NCBI GenBank assembly: GCA_910578285.1
Contig: CAJTQL010000002.1
Location: 186,001-250,000, forward strand
Length of the DNA stretch: 64,000 bases
Origin: an uncultured Helicobacteraceae bacterium
GTDB taxonomy: Bacteria > Campylobacterota > Campylobacteria > Campylobacterales > Helicobacteraceae
Direction of reading: 5' to 3'
The notes below the pieces were generated by a model that was not told the DNA's origin, ran no database searches, and saw only the letters and a list, made by a program, of their open reading frames with translations. Shown in pieces: positions 42,225-50,792 of the stretch. Both the position numbers and the translations under genes were made by a program. Position 1 is the stretch's first letter. The number at the start of each line of letters is the position of its first letter.

Positions 42225-42451
42225 TGGCACATATCAAACGAGGGGACAAAGTCAAGGTGATTGCTGGCGATGATAAGGGCAAAATAGCAGAAGTGTTACG
42301 TGTTTTGCCAAAAAAATCCAAAGTTATTGTTGCAGGCTGCCATGTTGTGAAAAAGAGCATTAAGCCTAACGATAATAATCCTAAAGGTGGTTTTATCCAA
42401 AAAGAACTACCGATTCATATTTCTAATGTGCAGAAAGTAGAGGAGGCATAA
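42224..42451 (+). CDS. rplX: Ribosomal protein L24
   Basis: The 75-residue protein starts early 50S assembly. A KOW motif is visible at GDKVKVIAGDDKGKIAEVL, with the conserved KKSIKPNDNNPKGGFIQKE after it. It is shorter than E. coli L24, as usual in this group. Confidence 0.96.
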   Translation: MAHIKRGDKVKVIAGDDKGKIAEVLRVLPKKSKVIVAGCHVVKKSIKPNDNNPKGGFIQKELPIHISNVQKVEEA

Positions 42452-42455
42452 TATT

Positions 42456-43010
42456 ATGTATCAACTTAAAAGCTTCTATAAGAATGAGGTGCGTGCACAA
42501 TTAAAAGAAAAACTTCAGCTCAAAAATCCGATGTTGTTACCAAAACTTGAAAAGATTGTGATTAGTGTAGGTGCAGGCGATTACGCAAAAGATAGTAAAG
42601 TGATGCAAAATATCGCCGATACAGTTTCGCTGATTGCAGGGCAAAGAGCCGTGATTACTCTTGCCAAAAAATCTGTTGCTGGTTTCAAGATGCGCGAAGG
42701 AATGCCTATGGGCGTGAAAGTTACATTGCGCAATAATCAGATGTATAACTTTCTTGAAAAACTCATTGTGATTGCATTGCCTCGTGTGCGCGACTTTCGT
42801 GGCGTATCGCGTAATGGTTTTGATGGGCATGGTAATTATAGCTTTGGACTCAATGAACAGCTGATGTTTCCAGAAGTTGTTTATGATGATATTATGGTAA
42901 CACATGGCATGAATATCACAATTGTAACAACTGCACAAACAGATAAAGAAGCATTCCAATTGCTCGAAACTCTTGGTATGCCTTTTGCGAAAGGAAGAAC
43001 AAATGGCTAA
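42456..43010 (+). CDS. rplE: Ribosomal protein L5
   Basis: This 184-residue 5S rRNA-binding protein shows PKLEKIVISVGAGDYAKDSK, then AKKSVAGFKMREGMPMGVKVTLR and PRVRDFRGVSRNGFDGHGNY, with the terminal MPFAKG. The stop overlaps the rpsN start by 8 bases. Confidence 0.98.
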   Translation: MYQLKSFYKNEVRAQLKEKLQLKNPMLLPKLEKIVISVGAGDYAKDSKVMQNIADTVSLIAGQRAVITLAKKSVAGFKMREGMPMGVKVTLRNNQMYNFLEKLIVIALPRVRDFRGVSRNGFDGHGNYSFGLNEQLMFPEVVYDDIMVTHGMNITIVTTAQTDKEAFQLLETLGMPFAKGRTNG

Positions 43011-43188
43011 GAAGTCAATGGTAATCAAGGCAAAAAGAAAACCAAAATTTAAAGTTCGCGCTTATACTCGTTGTAAGATTTGTGGCAGACCGCATTCTGT
43101 GTATCGGGATTTTGGTTTGTGCCGCGTGTGTTTGCGTAAAATGGGCAATGAGGGGTTAATCCCTGGAATGCGAAAAGCAAGTTGGTAA
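43003..43188 (+). CDS. rpsN: Ribosomal protein S14, zinc form (type Z)
   Basis: The 61-residue protein has four zinc ligands C24, C27, C40 and C43 (CKIC and CRVC), marking the zinc-binding type Z rather than the long zinc-free form. ATG 43003 lies inside the rplE end; the longer frame has no similarity. Confidence 0.97.
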   Translation: MAKKSMVIKAKRKPKFKVRAYTRCKICGRPHSVYRDFGLCRVCLRKMGNEGLIPGMRKASW

Positions 43189-43198
43189 GGAGTAAGAG

Positions 43199-43594
43199 AT
43201 GATGAACGATATTGTTGCCGATTCTCTGACAAGAATCCGGAATGCTTCAATGCGGAGGCTTGAGCATACAACGCTTTACTATGCCAAGATTGTTGTTTCT
43301 ATCCTTGATGTATTTATGTCGAAGGGTTTTATTGAGAGCTATAAAATTGTTGGAAACGAAGGAAAGCAGTCTATCAAGGTGATTCTGCGTTATGATGAAG
43401 ATGGTCGTTCTGTTATTAGCGAAATTAAGCGCATTAGCAAACCAGGTAGACGTGTTTATAAAGGTCGCGATGAGCTGAAACGTTTCAAGAATGGTTATGG
43501 TCTTATTGTTGTCAGTACATCAAAGGGTGTAGTGAGCAACGAAGACGCTTATAAGTCCAACGTTGGTGGCGAAGCGTTGTGTAGCATTTGGTAA
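43199..43594 (+). CDS. rpsH: Ribosomal protein S8
   Basis: This 131-residue 16S-binding protein starts MMNDIVADSLTRIRNASMR and ends VGGEALCSIW, both diagnostic. A second ATG three bases on is an alternative start. AAGGAG lies upstream. In E. coli S8 represses the spc operon. Confidence 0.97.
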   Translation: MMNDIVADSLTRIRNASMRRLEHTTLYYAKIVVSILDVFMSKGFIESYKIVGNEGKQSIKVILRYDEDGRSVISEIKRISKPGRRVYKGRDELKRFKNGYGLIVVSTSKGVVSNEDAYKSNVGGEALCSIW

Positions 43595-43611
43595 ATGATG
43601 AAGGGATAACG

Positions 43612-44148
43612 ATGTCAAGAATAGGAAAAAAGCCAATTGCAATTCCCAGTGGAATTGAAGTAAAAGTCGAGCATAATACAATCCATATTTCAAAAGGCAA
43701 ACATAATATTGCATTGGATACTTTTGGACGTGTGCAATTGAAAATTGAAAATGGTTCTCTTGTCTTTGCTCCTAACGGTACAGAATCGAAAGACCGAGCA
43801 TTTTGGGGTACATATCGGGCGCTTACCAGCAATATTATTGAAGGTTTAGATAAGGGTTTCAGTAAGCAGCTCGAAATCAATGGGGTGGGTTATAGAGCAG
43901 CTGTAAAAGGCAAGGTTTTGGAGCTGAATCTTGGCTTTTCACATCCTATTCAATATGATATTCCTGAAGGAATTGAAATGGTGGTGGATAAAAATATATT
44001 AACCATCAAAGGTATTGATAAACAACAAGTAGGACAGGTTGCAGCTAATATTCGCAGTTTTCGTCCCCCAGAACCCTATAAGGGCAAAGGTGTCAAATAT
44101 GCTGATGAAGTGATTATCCGCAAAGCGGGCAAAACTTCTAAAAAATAA
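43612..44148 (+). CDS. rplF: Ribosomal protein L6
   Basis: The 178-residue protein from ATG 43612 (MSRIGKKPIAIP) shows two repeated domains and the C-terminal signature VAANIRSFRPPEPYKGKGVKYADE. AAGGG precedes the ATG. The upstream in-frame ATG at 43588 lies within rpsH and is rejected. Confidence 0.97.
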   Translation: MSRIGKKPIAIPSGIEVKVEHNTIHISKGKHNIALDTFGRVQLKIENGSLVFAPNGTESKDRAFWGTYRALTSNIIEGLDKGFSKQLEINGVGYRAAVKGKVLELNLGFSHPIQYDIPEGIEMVVDKNILTIKGIDKQQVGQVAANIRSFRPPEPYKGKGVKYADEVIIRKAGKTSKK

Positions 44149-44157
44149 GGAAAAATA

Positions 44158-44514
44158 ATGTTGGAAAAAGCTATACGGCAGAAAAATCGTCTTCGCATTA
44201 AACGCAAAATGCGTACACGAAGTAAGATTTATGGAACAGCACAAAAACCTAGGCTTTCTGTTTTTCGTTCTAATCGCTATTTCTATGCTCAAGCTATCGA
44301 TGATGAGAATTCTATGACGCTTGCTGTCGTAGATGGCAAAACAATGGGCTTGAAAGCAAACATGGAAGATGCAAAAAAGATTGCTTATGCATTGGCAGAA
44401 AAGCTAAAATCAAAAGGGATTCGTACGATTGTTTTTGATAGAAATGGCTATCTCTACCATGGGGTGATTGCAGCTTTCGCTGATTCTTTACGCGAAAATG
44501 ATGTGTTGTTTTAG
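44158..44514 (+). CDS. rplR: Ribosomal protein L18
   Basis: This 118-residue protein binds 5S rRNA with L5. It shows the basic N-terminus with KRKMRTRSKIYG, the RLSVFRSNRYFYAQAIDD block and the final YHGVIAAFADSLRE. It lies 9 bases after rplF. Confidence 0.97.
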   Translation: MLEKAIRQKNRLRIKRKMRTRSKIYGTAQKPRLSVFRSNRYFYAQAIDDENSMTLAVVDGKTMGLKANMEDAKKIAYALAEKLKSKGIRTIVFDRNGYLYHGVIAAFADSLRENDVLF

Positions 44515-44528
44515 GAGGAAAAAAAAGA

Positions 44529-45068
44529 ATGGAAAATACTAAAGAAGTAGAGACTCAAGAAACGCTTGCAGAAACAGCACAAGAGCGAACAGAAGTTCGT
44601 GAGAAGTCAGGAGAGCGCGAAGTTATGCGTGAAGGTATGCGTCCCGGCTTTAAAGAAGTCGTTGTCAATATTGGGCGTGTAACAAAAGTTGTTAAAGGTG
44701 GTCGACGTTTTCGTTTCAATGCGCTTGTTGTTGTGGGAGACGAGAATGGTACCGTAGGATTTGGGCTTGGTAAAGCGAAAGAAGTTCCAGATGCAATTAA
44801 GAAAGCTGTTGATGATGCTTTTAAAAATCTTGTTAAAATCAATATTAGAGGCACAACCATTGCTCATGATATTGAATACAAATACAATTCGAGCAGGATT
44901 TTATTGAGACCAGCGAGCGAAGGTACGGGTATTATCGCTGGAGGTTCTACTCGCCCTGTTATTGAGCTTGCAGGCATTAAGGATATTCTTACGAAATCTT
45001 TGGGTTCTAGCAATCCCTATAATGTTGTGCGTGCAACAGTTGATGCTTTGCGTCAAATTAAAGGATAA
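44529..45068 (+). CDS. rpsE: Ribosomal protein S5, with acidic N-terminal extension
   Basis: The 179-residue protein helps proofread decoding and unwinds mRNA. The core is normal (VVNIGRVTKVVKGGRRFRFNALVVVGD, then ASEGTGIIAGG near 138). Ahead of it lies an extra segment of about 30 residues rich in Glu and Thr (MENTKEVETQETLAETAQER...), absent from E. coli S5 and poorly conserved in general. GGAGG lies upstream, so this start is real. Confidence 0.96.
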   Translation: MENTKEVETQETLAETAQERTEVREKSGEREVMREGMRPGFKEVVVNIGRVTKVVKGGRRFRFNALVVVGDENGTVGFGLGKAKEVPDAIKKAVDDAFKNLVKINIRGTTIAHDIEYKYNSSRILLRPASEGTGIIAGGSTRPVIELAGIKDILTKSLGSSNPYNVVRATVDALRQIKG

Positions 45069-45071
45069 AAA

Positions 45072-45524
45072 ATGGCACTAGAAAAACTTAAACATGCAGA
45101 AGGAAGTGTTAAAAAACGCAAACGTGTCGGTCGTGGTCAAGGTAGTGGCATGGGCAAAACTTCGACACGTGGTGGTAAGGGGCAGACTGCGCGCTCAGGA
45201 TACAAACAAAAAAGAGGTTTTGAAGGAGGGCAGCAGCCCCTGCAACGTCGTTTGCCAAAAGTTGGATTCCGATCGCGTATCTATAAGCCCTATGTGGTGA
45301 ATATCGAACACCATGAAGCCATAAAAGAACTATCTGAAATTACGCTTGAAACGCTTAATAAGGTTTGCTCTATTCCTTCTTTTCGGGCAAAACATGTTTT
45401 AAGCCAAAAGCTTAAAAATACCACAAAACGTTCCAGATGGTTGCAGGTTAAATTGATTGGAAAAGGAGCAAAAGAGCTTGCTCCTAAAATCAAAGATTCA
45501 CGTGTTGTTGTGAGTGGCCAATGA
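45072..45524 (+). CDS. rplO: Ribosomal protein L15
   Basis: The 150-residue protein shows KKRKRVGRGQGSGMGKTSTRGGKGQTAR near the start and the conserved GFEGGQQPLQRRLPK. It starts 3 bases after rpsE, where most bacteria carry rpmD (L30); that gene is missing here. The stop overlaps secY by 4 bases. Confidence 0.97.
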   Translation: MALEKLKHAEGSVKKRKRVGRGQGSGMGKTSTRGGKGQTARSGYKQKRGFEGGQQPLQRRLPKVGFRSRIYKPYVVNIEHHEAIKELSEITLETLNKVCSIPSFRAKHVLSQKLKNTTKRSRWLQVKLIGKGAKELAPKIKDSRVVVSGQ

Positions 45525-46774
45525 ATAAAGCTATCGTAAGCAAAATTCTAATTACGCTTGGATTTTTGTTTGCTTATCGGGTGTTGGCATATATTCCTGT
45601 TCCCGGCGTTGATGCATCTGTGATTAAAAGTTTCTTTGATGGTAATGCGGCTAATGTTTTGGGCATGTTTAACATGTTTAGTGGTAATGCTGTAGAACGT
45701 TTTAGTATTATTTCATTAGGAATTATGCCATACATTACAGCTTCGATTATTATGGAGCTGCTTGCAGCAACTTTTCCCGCACTTGCCAAAATGAAAAAAG
45801 AACGCGACACAATGATTAAATACATGCAGACTGTGCGTTACCTGACTGTATTGATTACCTTAGTCCAAGCAGTGGGTGTGTCGCTTGGGATTCGTAGTGG
45901 AATCGAAGGGGCGATTTTAATAGATGATACAGCACTTTTTGTAACAATTGCTGCTATTTCTATGCTTTCAGGCACAATGATTCTGATGTGGATTGGAGAA
46001 CAAATCACACAACGAGGAATTGGTAATGGTATCTCATTGATTATCTTTGCTGGTATTGTTTCGAGTATTCCTTCTGCCATAGGTGGTACATTTAGCCTGC
46101 TGAATACAAATGAAATTAGCTATTTAGAATTGATAGGCATTATTGCCATCATTATCATAACGATTTTGGCAATTATCTATGTCGAGCTAGGGGAGCGCCG
46201 CGTTGGTGTTTCATATGCACGTAAGGTCTTGATTCAAAATCAAAACAAACGTATGATGAACTATATCCCCATTAAGCTGAATCTTAGTGGCGTGATTCCC
46301 CCCATTTTTGCATCGGCTCTTTTGATGTTCCCTGCAACACTTCTGCAGGCTTCGACAAGCGATATAGTAAAAATCATGGCAGATTGGTTTAACCCCAATG
46401 GTTTATTATATAACTTCTTGATGTTTTTATTGGTAATATTTTTTGCTTATTTTTATTCATCGATTGTGTTTAATGCAAAGGATATTGCCGAGAATCTGAA
46501 GCGGCAAGGTGGCTTTATCCCAGGAATCACGCCGGGTACAAAAACTGCAGATTTATTGACACAAATTGCGAACAATCTCACGTTTTTTGGAGCACTTTAT
46601 CTCGCCGTGATTTCTACTGTGCCTTGGCTTTTGGTTAAAAGTATGGGTGTGCCTTTTTATTTTGGTGGAACGGCGGTTTTGATTGTTGTACAAGTTGCCT
46701 TGGATACAATGCGTAAGATTCAAGCGCAAATCGTGATGAATCGTTATCAAACATTGAGTGCAGTAGGGCTCTAA
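45521..46774 (+). CDS. secY: Preprotein translocase subunit SecY
   Basis: This 417-residue channel subunit of the Sec translocon has about ten transmembrane helices. The second shows LGIMPYITASIIMELL near residues 66-81, and the cytoplasmic C-terminal loops carry LKRQGGFIPGITPGTKTADLL near 325-350. It overlaps rplO by 4 bases and precedes map by 2, without adk between. Confidence 0.98.
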   Translation: MNKAIVSKILITLGFLFAYRVLAYIPVPGVDASVIKSFFDGNAANVLGMFNMFSGNAVERFSIISLGIMPYITASIIMELLAATFPALAKMKKERDTMIKYMQTVRYLTVLITLVQAVGVSLGIRSGIEGAILIDDTALFVTIAAISMLSGTMILMWIGEQITQRGIGNGISLIIFAGIVSSIPSAIGGTFSLLNTNEISYLELIGIIAIIIITILAIIYVELGERRVGVSYARKVLIQNQNKRMMNYIPIKLNLSGVIPPIFASALLMFPATLLQASTSDIVKIMADWFNPNGLLYNFLMFLLVIFFAYFYSSIVFNAKDIAENLKRQGGFIPGITPGTKTADLLTQIANNLTFFGALYLAVISTVPWLLVKSMGVPFYFGGTAVLIVVQVALDTMRKIQAQIVMNRYQTLSAVGL

Positions 46775-46776
46775 TT

Positions 46777-47535
46777 ATGGCAATCAACATTCGTAAACCC
46801 ATAGAGATTGATAAGCTCCGTGAAGCAAGCAAAATTGTTGCAGAGGTTCTTAATCTTTTGCGCAGCCATGCCAAAGAAGGAGTGAGTTTGCTTGAGCTTG
46901 ACTGTATCGCTGAAGACTATATCCGTTCTCGTTCAGCACGTCCTGCTTTTAAAGGATTATATGGTTTTCCTAATACATTATGCACCTCACTCAATCAGGT
47001 TATTATTCATGGGATTCCTACAGACTATAAACTCCAAAATGGGGATATTTTGGGCATTGATGTTGGAAGTGAGCTTGATGGTTATTATGGTGATGGCGCA
47101 ATGACTCTTGCCATTGGTAATATATCCCATGATGATTCTAACTTGATTGCGTGCGCCAAAGATGCGCTCACAGAATCGATTGATTTTATCAGAACCGGTA
47201 TGCGTTTTAAAGAATTGAGTTATTTTCTTGAGCAATTTATCCTTTCACGTGGCTTTGTTCCCTTGAAGGATTTTTGTGGACATGGAATTGGTAAAAAACC
47301 ACATGAAGAACCCGAGGTTCCTAATTATCTGAATGGTCATAATCCACGACAGGGACCAAAAATAAAAGACGGCATGGTTTTTTGTATCGAGCCTATGGTT
47401 TGCCATACAGATGGGACACCACAGATTTTAGAGGATAAATGGAGTGTGGTGGCAGCTGATGGATTGAATGGAAGCCATTATGAGCATACAATTGCTATTG
47501 TTGGTGGGCGTGCCGAAATTTTAACACAGGAGTAA
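46777..47535 (+). CDS. map: Methionine aminopeptidase
   Basis: This 252-residue metal enzyme removes the initiator methionine from new proteins. Metal ligands lie in GDILGIDVGSELDGYYGDGA (two aspartates), in GHGIGKKPHEEPEVPNY (the first histidine), in FCIEPM (glutamate) and in a later glutamate near YEHTIAI. It belongs to class type I. It lies between secY and infA with 2-3 base gaps. Confidence 0.97.
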   Translation: MAINIRKPIEIDKLREASKIVAEVLNLLRSHAKEGVSLLELDCIAEDYIRSRSARPAFKGLYGFPNTLCTSLNQVIIHGIPTDYKLQNGDILGIDVGSELDGYYGDGAMTLAIGNISHDDSNLIACAKDALTESIDFIRTGMRFKELSYFLEQFILSRGFVPLKDFCGHGIGKKPHEEPEVPNYLNGHNPRQGPKIKDGMVFCIEPMVCHTDGTPQILEDKWSVVAADGLNGSHYEHTIAIVGGRAEILTQE

Positions 47536-47538
47536 TCT

Positions 47539-47781
47539 ATGGCAAAGCACAATACTCCTAAAAAGGAGAAAGATATCATTGAAGTTGTTGGAAAAGTTGT
47601 AGAAGCATTGCCCAATGCAACTTTTCGGGTAGAGCTTGAAAACAATAAACATGTGATATTGTGCCATATCGCAGGACGTATGCGCATGCACTATATCAAG
47701 ATCCTCCCGGGAGACAGAGTGGATGTAGAATTGACACCATATAGTCTCGATAAGGGAAGAATCGTATATCGACATAAATAA
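47539..47781 (+). CDS. infA: Translation initiation factor IF-1
   Basis: The 80-residue factor occupies the A site during initiation. The S1-type OB fold is clear (EVVGKVVEALPNATFRVELEN, then GRMRMHYIKILPGDRVDVELTPYSLDKGRIVYRHK). The N-terminus MAKHNTPKKEKDIIE is about eight residues longer than the usual 72-residue protein. The ATG is 3 bases after map. Confidence 0.97.
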   Translation: MAKHNTPKKEKDIIEVVGKVVEALPNATFRVELENNKHVILCHIAGRMRMHYIKILPGDRVDVELTPYSLDKGRIVYRHK

Positions 47782-47792
47782 AAGGAGTCAAA

Positions 47793-47906
47793 ATGAAAGT
47801 GAGACCATCTGTAAAAAAAATGTGTGATAAATGCAAAATCATCAAGCGTAAGGGCATTGTGCGCGTGATTTGCATTATACCCAAACATAAACAAAGACAA
47901 GGATAA
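47793..47906 (+). CDS. rpmJ: Ribosomal protein L36, zinc form
   Basis: The gene encodes 37 residues: MKVRPSVKKM, then the zinc ligands C11, C14, C27 and H32 in CDKC...CIIPKH, ending KQRQG. AAGGAG lies 8 bases before the ATG. Its place between infA and rpsM is the normal one. Confidence 0.97.
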   Translation: MKVRPSVKKMCDKCKIIKRKGIVRVICIIPKHKQRQG

Positions 47907-47909
47907 AAA

Positions 47910-48278
47910 ATGGCACGTATTGCTGGCGTTGATTTACCAAAGAAAAAGCGAGTGGAGTATGCCCTTACTTATATTTATGGGATTGGACTGAAAACTTCAA
48001 GAGATATTTTAAAGGGGGTTAATATCTCCTTTAATAAAAGAGTGCAAGATTTGAGCGAGTCAGAAGTTTCGACAATCAGTAAATGGATTCAAGAACATTG
48101 TATGGTTGAAGGCGATTTACGAAAGAAAGTTACAATGGACATTAAAGCTTTGATGGACATTGGAAACTATCGTGGTTTACGTCATCGAAAGGGACTTCCT
48201 GTGCGCGGACAGACTACAAAGAATAATGCGCGTACCCGCAAGGGCAAACGAAAAACTGTGGGTAGCGCAAGCAAATAA
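47910..48278 (+). CDS. rpsM: Ribosomal protein S13
   Basis: This 122-residue 30S head protein contacts tRNA and the 50S subunit. It starts MARIAGVDLPKKKRVEYALTY and ends with the basic tail RGLRHRKGLPVRGQTTKNNARTRKGKRK. It lies 3 bases after rpmJ. Confidence 0.98.
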   Translation: MARIAGVDLPKKKRVEYALTYIYGIGLKTSRDILKGVNISFNKRVQDLSESEVSTISKWIQEHCMVEGDLRKKVTMDIKALMDIGNYRGLRHRKGLPVRGQTTKNNARTRKGKRKTVGSASK

Positions 48279-48286
48279 GGATAAAC

Positions 48287-48679
48287 ATGGCAACGAAAAA
48301 AAATGTTAAAAAGAAAGCAGCAAAGAAAAATATTGCTCGCGGCATTATTTATATTGCTGCCACATTCAATAATACGAGTGTAACAATAACCGATGAAGTG
48401 GGTAATGTACTTTGTTGGAGTACTGCGGGCGCTTTGGGTTTTAAGGGCAGTAAAAAATCTACACCGTATGCAGCGCAACAAGCGGTTGAAAATGCTGTCA
48501 TGAAAGCAAAAGAGTATGGAATCAAGGAGCTAGGCGTTAAAGTTCAAGGACCTGGTAGCGGCAGTGAAACAGCCGTAAAAAGTCTTGGCACAATTGATGG
48601 AATCAAGATTCTGTGGTTTAAAAATATTACACCTTTGCCACATAATGGTTGCAGACCACCTAAAAGACGTAGAGTATAA
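48287..48679 (+). CDS. rpsK: Ribosomal protein S11
   Basis: The 130-residue platform protein shows YIAATFNNTSVTITDEVGN, KGSKKSTPYAAQQA and the C-terminal PLPHNGCRPPKRRRV. It follows rpsM by 8 bases. Confidence 0.98.
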   Translation: MATKKNVKKKAAKKNIARGIIYIAATFNNTSVTITDEVGNVLCWSTAGALGFKGSKKSTPYAAQQAVENAVMKAKEYGIKELGVKVQGPGSGSETAVKSLGTIDGIKILWFKNITPLPHNGCRPPKRRRV

Positions 48680-48688
48680 GGAGATAAA

Positions 48689-49315
48689 ATGGCACGATAT
48701 AGAGGACCCGTTGAGAAAATCGAAAGACGTTTTGATGTTTCATTGTTTCTCAAAGGTGAGCGTAGATTGGCAGGCAAATCTGCTGTCGAAAGACGACATT
48801 ATGGACCAGGGCAGCATGGACAAAGACGTGCAAAGCCTTCTGATTATGCACTGCAGCTCCATGAAAAACAAAAAGCAAAGATGCTTTATGGAATTTCCGA
48901 ACGGCAGTTTCGTAGCATTTTTCGAGAAGCAAGTAGGCGAGAGGGCAATACAGGAGAACTTTTGGTCACTTTGCTCGAAAGTCGCTTGGATAATGTCGTC
49001 TATCGTATGGGATTTGCCACAACAAGACGATTTGCTAGACAACTTGTTACACATGGACATATCCTTGTAAATGGTAGAAAAGTCAATATTCCTTCGGCTA
49101 TGGTTGAGCCCGGTTCAAAAGTGGAAATCAAAGAACGTTCAAAAACAAATGTTCAAATCAAGCGAGCGATTGAGCTCACACACCAAACAGGCATTGTTGC
49201 GTGGGTTGATGTTGACCAAGAAAAGATTTTTGGAATCTTTGCACGTATTCCAGAACGTGAAGAAATTACGATTCCTATCAAAGAACGCTTGATTGTTGAG
49301 TTGTATTCAAAATAA
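48689..49315 (+). CDS. rpsD: Ribosomal protein S4
   Basis: This 208-residue 16S-binding protein nucleates 30S assembly and in E. coli represses the alpha operon. It has RRHYGPGQHGQRRAKPSDYALQL near residue 35, the S4 RNA-binding domain with LESRLDNVVYRMGFATTRRFARQLVTHGHILVNG near 95-128, and lacks N-terminal zinc cysteines. It lies 9 bases after rpsK. Confidence 0.98.
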   Translation: MARYRGPVEKIERRFDVSLFLKGERRLAGKSAVERRHYGPGQHGQRRAKPSDYALQLHEKQKAKMLYGISERQFRSIFREASRREGNTGELLVTLLESRLDNVVYRMGFATTRRFARQLVTHGHILVNGRKVNIPSAMVEPGSKVEIKERSKTNVQIKRAIELTHQTGIVAWVDVDQEKIFGIFARIPEREEITIPIKERLIVELYSK

Positions 49316-49326
49316 AAGGTAAATTC

Positions 49327-50325
49327 ATGAGGACAATTAAGATTGCACCACACACACCCACAGAGATTGTGGTTGAAGAGTTGGGCAGCAATAGAACACG
49401 AATTTTTGCTTATCCTTTTGAGGCAGGATATGCTGTTACCGTTGCACATCCACTCAAACGCCTTTTATTGGGTAGCTCTGTGGGCTATGCTCCTACGGCG
49501 TTGCGGATTGATGGTGTTGCACATGAATTTGATTCGTTGCGCGGAATGATGGAAGATGTTACGCTCTTTATTGCAAATCTTAAATCAATTCGTTTTAAGA
49601 TTAAAGATGATTCGATGCAAAAAATTGTTGTGGATTATCACTTTGCTGGACCAAAGGTTCTCAAGGGCAGCGACTTAAATACAGATGACCTTGAGGTTGT
49701 AACACCCGAACAATATCTCGCGACAATCAATGAAAATGGTAATTTCAATTTTTCTCTAGTAGTCGAAAAGGGGATTGGCTATGTACCTAGCGAAGATATT
49801 CGTCCTCTTGTACCCGAAGGATATATCCCGCTTGATGCTTACTTTACCCCTGTAAAAAAGGTAACCTATGAAATTGAGAATTTCCTTGTAGAAGATGACC
49901 CAACTTTTGAAAAAATCGTTCTTGAAATTCAGACAGATGGACAAATTGACCCAATGTCTGCATTTAATAATGCTCTGAATGTTATGCAAAAGCAACTTTC
50001 TATTTTTAATAGTGAATGGAATGTGAGCGGAGAACAATATGATGCCCTCAATGATGGCAAAGAGATGCGGGATTTGTTGCAAAAAGTTGAAACATTAAAT
50101 CTTAGTGCACGTTCATTTAATTGTTTGGATAGGGCAAACATCAAGTATATCGGTGAAATTGTTCTGATGACAGAATCGGAGCTCAAAGAGGTTAAGAATC
50201 TTGGCAAAAAGTCAACGGACGAAATTAAAGAAAAAATGGAAGAGATAGGTTATCCTATTGGTGGGAACAACGTCTCTCCTGAAACGTTAGCGACTTTGCA
50301 AAAGCGACTAGCAAAATTGAAATAA
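49327..50325 (+). CDS. rpoA: RNA polymerase alpha subunit
   Basis: The 332-residue subunit starts RNA polymerase assembly and binds regulators and UP elements. The N-terminal dimerisation domain shows AYPFEAGYAVTVAHPLKRLLL, then a linker near 225-240. The C-terminal domain shows LNLSARSFNCLDRANIKYIGEIVLMTESEL and KNLGKKSTDEIKEKM. It lies between rpsD and rplQ. Confidence 0.98.
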   Translation: MRTIKIAPHTPTEIVVEELGSNRTRIFAYPFEAGYAVTVAHPLKRLLLGSSVGYAPTALRIDGVAHEFDSLRGMMEDVTLFIANLKSIRFKIKDDSMQKIVVDYHFAGPKVLKGSDLNTDDLEVVTPEQYLATINENGNFNFSLVVEKGIGYVPSEDIRPLVPEGYIPLDAYFTPVKKVTYEIENFLVEDDPTFEKIVLEIQTDGQIDPMSAFNNALNVMQKQLSIFNSEWNVSGEQYDALNDGKEMRDLLQKVETLNLSARSFNCLDRANIKYIGEIVLMTESELKEVKNLGKKSTDEIKEKMEEIGYPIGGNNVSPETLATLQKRLAKLK

Positions 50326-50336
50326 AGGACAGCAGA

Positions 50337-50687
50337 ATGAGACATCAACATGGTTATAGGAAACTTGGGAGAACATCAGCACATCGCAAGGCACTTTTGC
50401 GTAATCTTTCTATTGCTCTTGTGCAACATGGCAAAATCGAGACAACTTTGATGAAGGCAAAAGAATTGCAGAGTTATTTTGAGCGTCTTTTGACGCGAGC
50501 AAGAGTAGGTGATTTTAATGCTCATCGTGCCGTGTTTGCTGCTTTGCAAGATAAAGAATCCACACAAAAACTTGTTGTAGAGATTGCTCCAAAATATCAA
50601 GGACGCAATGGTGGTTATACACGTATTGTGCGCACACAATTTCGCAAGGGCGATGCTGCTTCTATGGCATTAATCGAGCTTGTTTAA
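50337..50687 (+). CDS. rplQ: Ribosomal protein L17
   Basis: The 116-residue protein shows MRHQHGYRKLGRTSAHRKALLRNL and the C-terminal YQGRNGGYTRIVRTQFRKGDAASMALIEL. It closes the ribosomal cluster; a perfect palindrome follows 10 bases after the stop. Confidence 0.98.
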   Translation: MRHQHGYRKLGRTSAHRKALLRNLSIALVQHGKIETTLMKAKELQSYFERLLTRARVGDFNAHRAVFAALQDKESTQKLVVEIAPKYQGRNGGYTRIVRTQFRKGDAASMALIELV

Positions 50688-50697
50688 GTTTTGTGAG

Positions 50698-50715
50698 TTT
50701 TTGTAATTACAAAAA
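50698..50715 (+). terminator. Perfect 18-base palindrome after rplQ, possible terminator
   Basis: TTTTTGTAATTACAAAAA lies 10 bases after the rplQ stop. With no unpaired loop it would form at best a short A/U hairpin, so it may be a weak terminator or a protein-binding site for the aminotransferase promoter that must lie in the same 105-base gap. Confidence 0.35.
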
Positions 50716-50792
50716 ATTTGTGTTTTGTCGTTAAAGGTTGCGGACATTAATATTTTGCAGGAATTAGCAAAATTAAGGAATAGGAGAGAACA

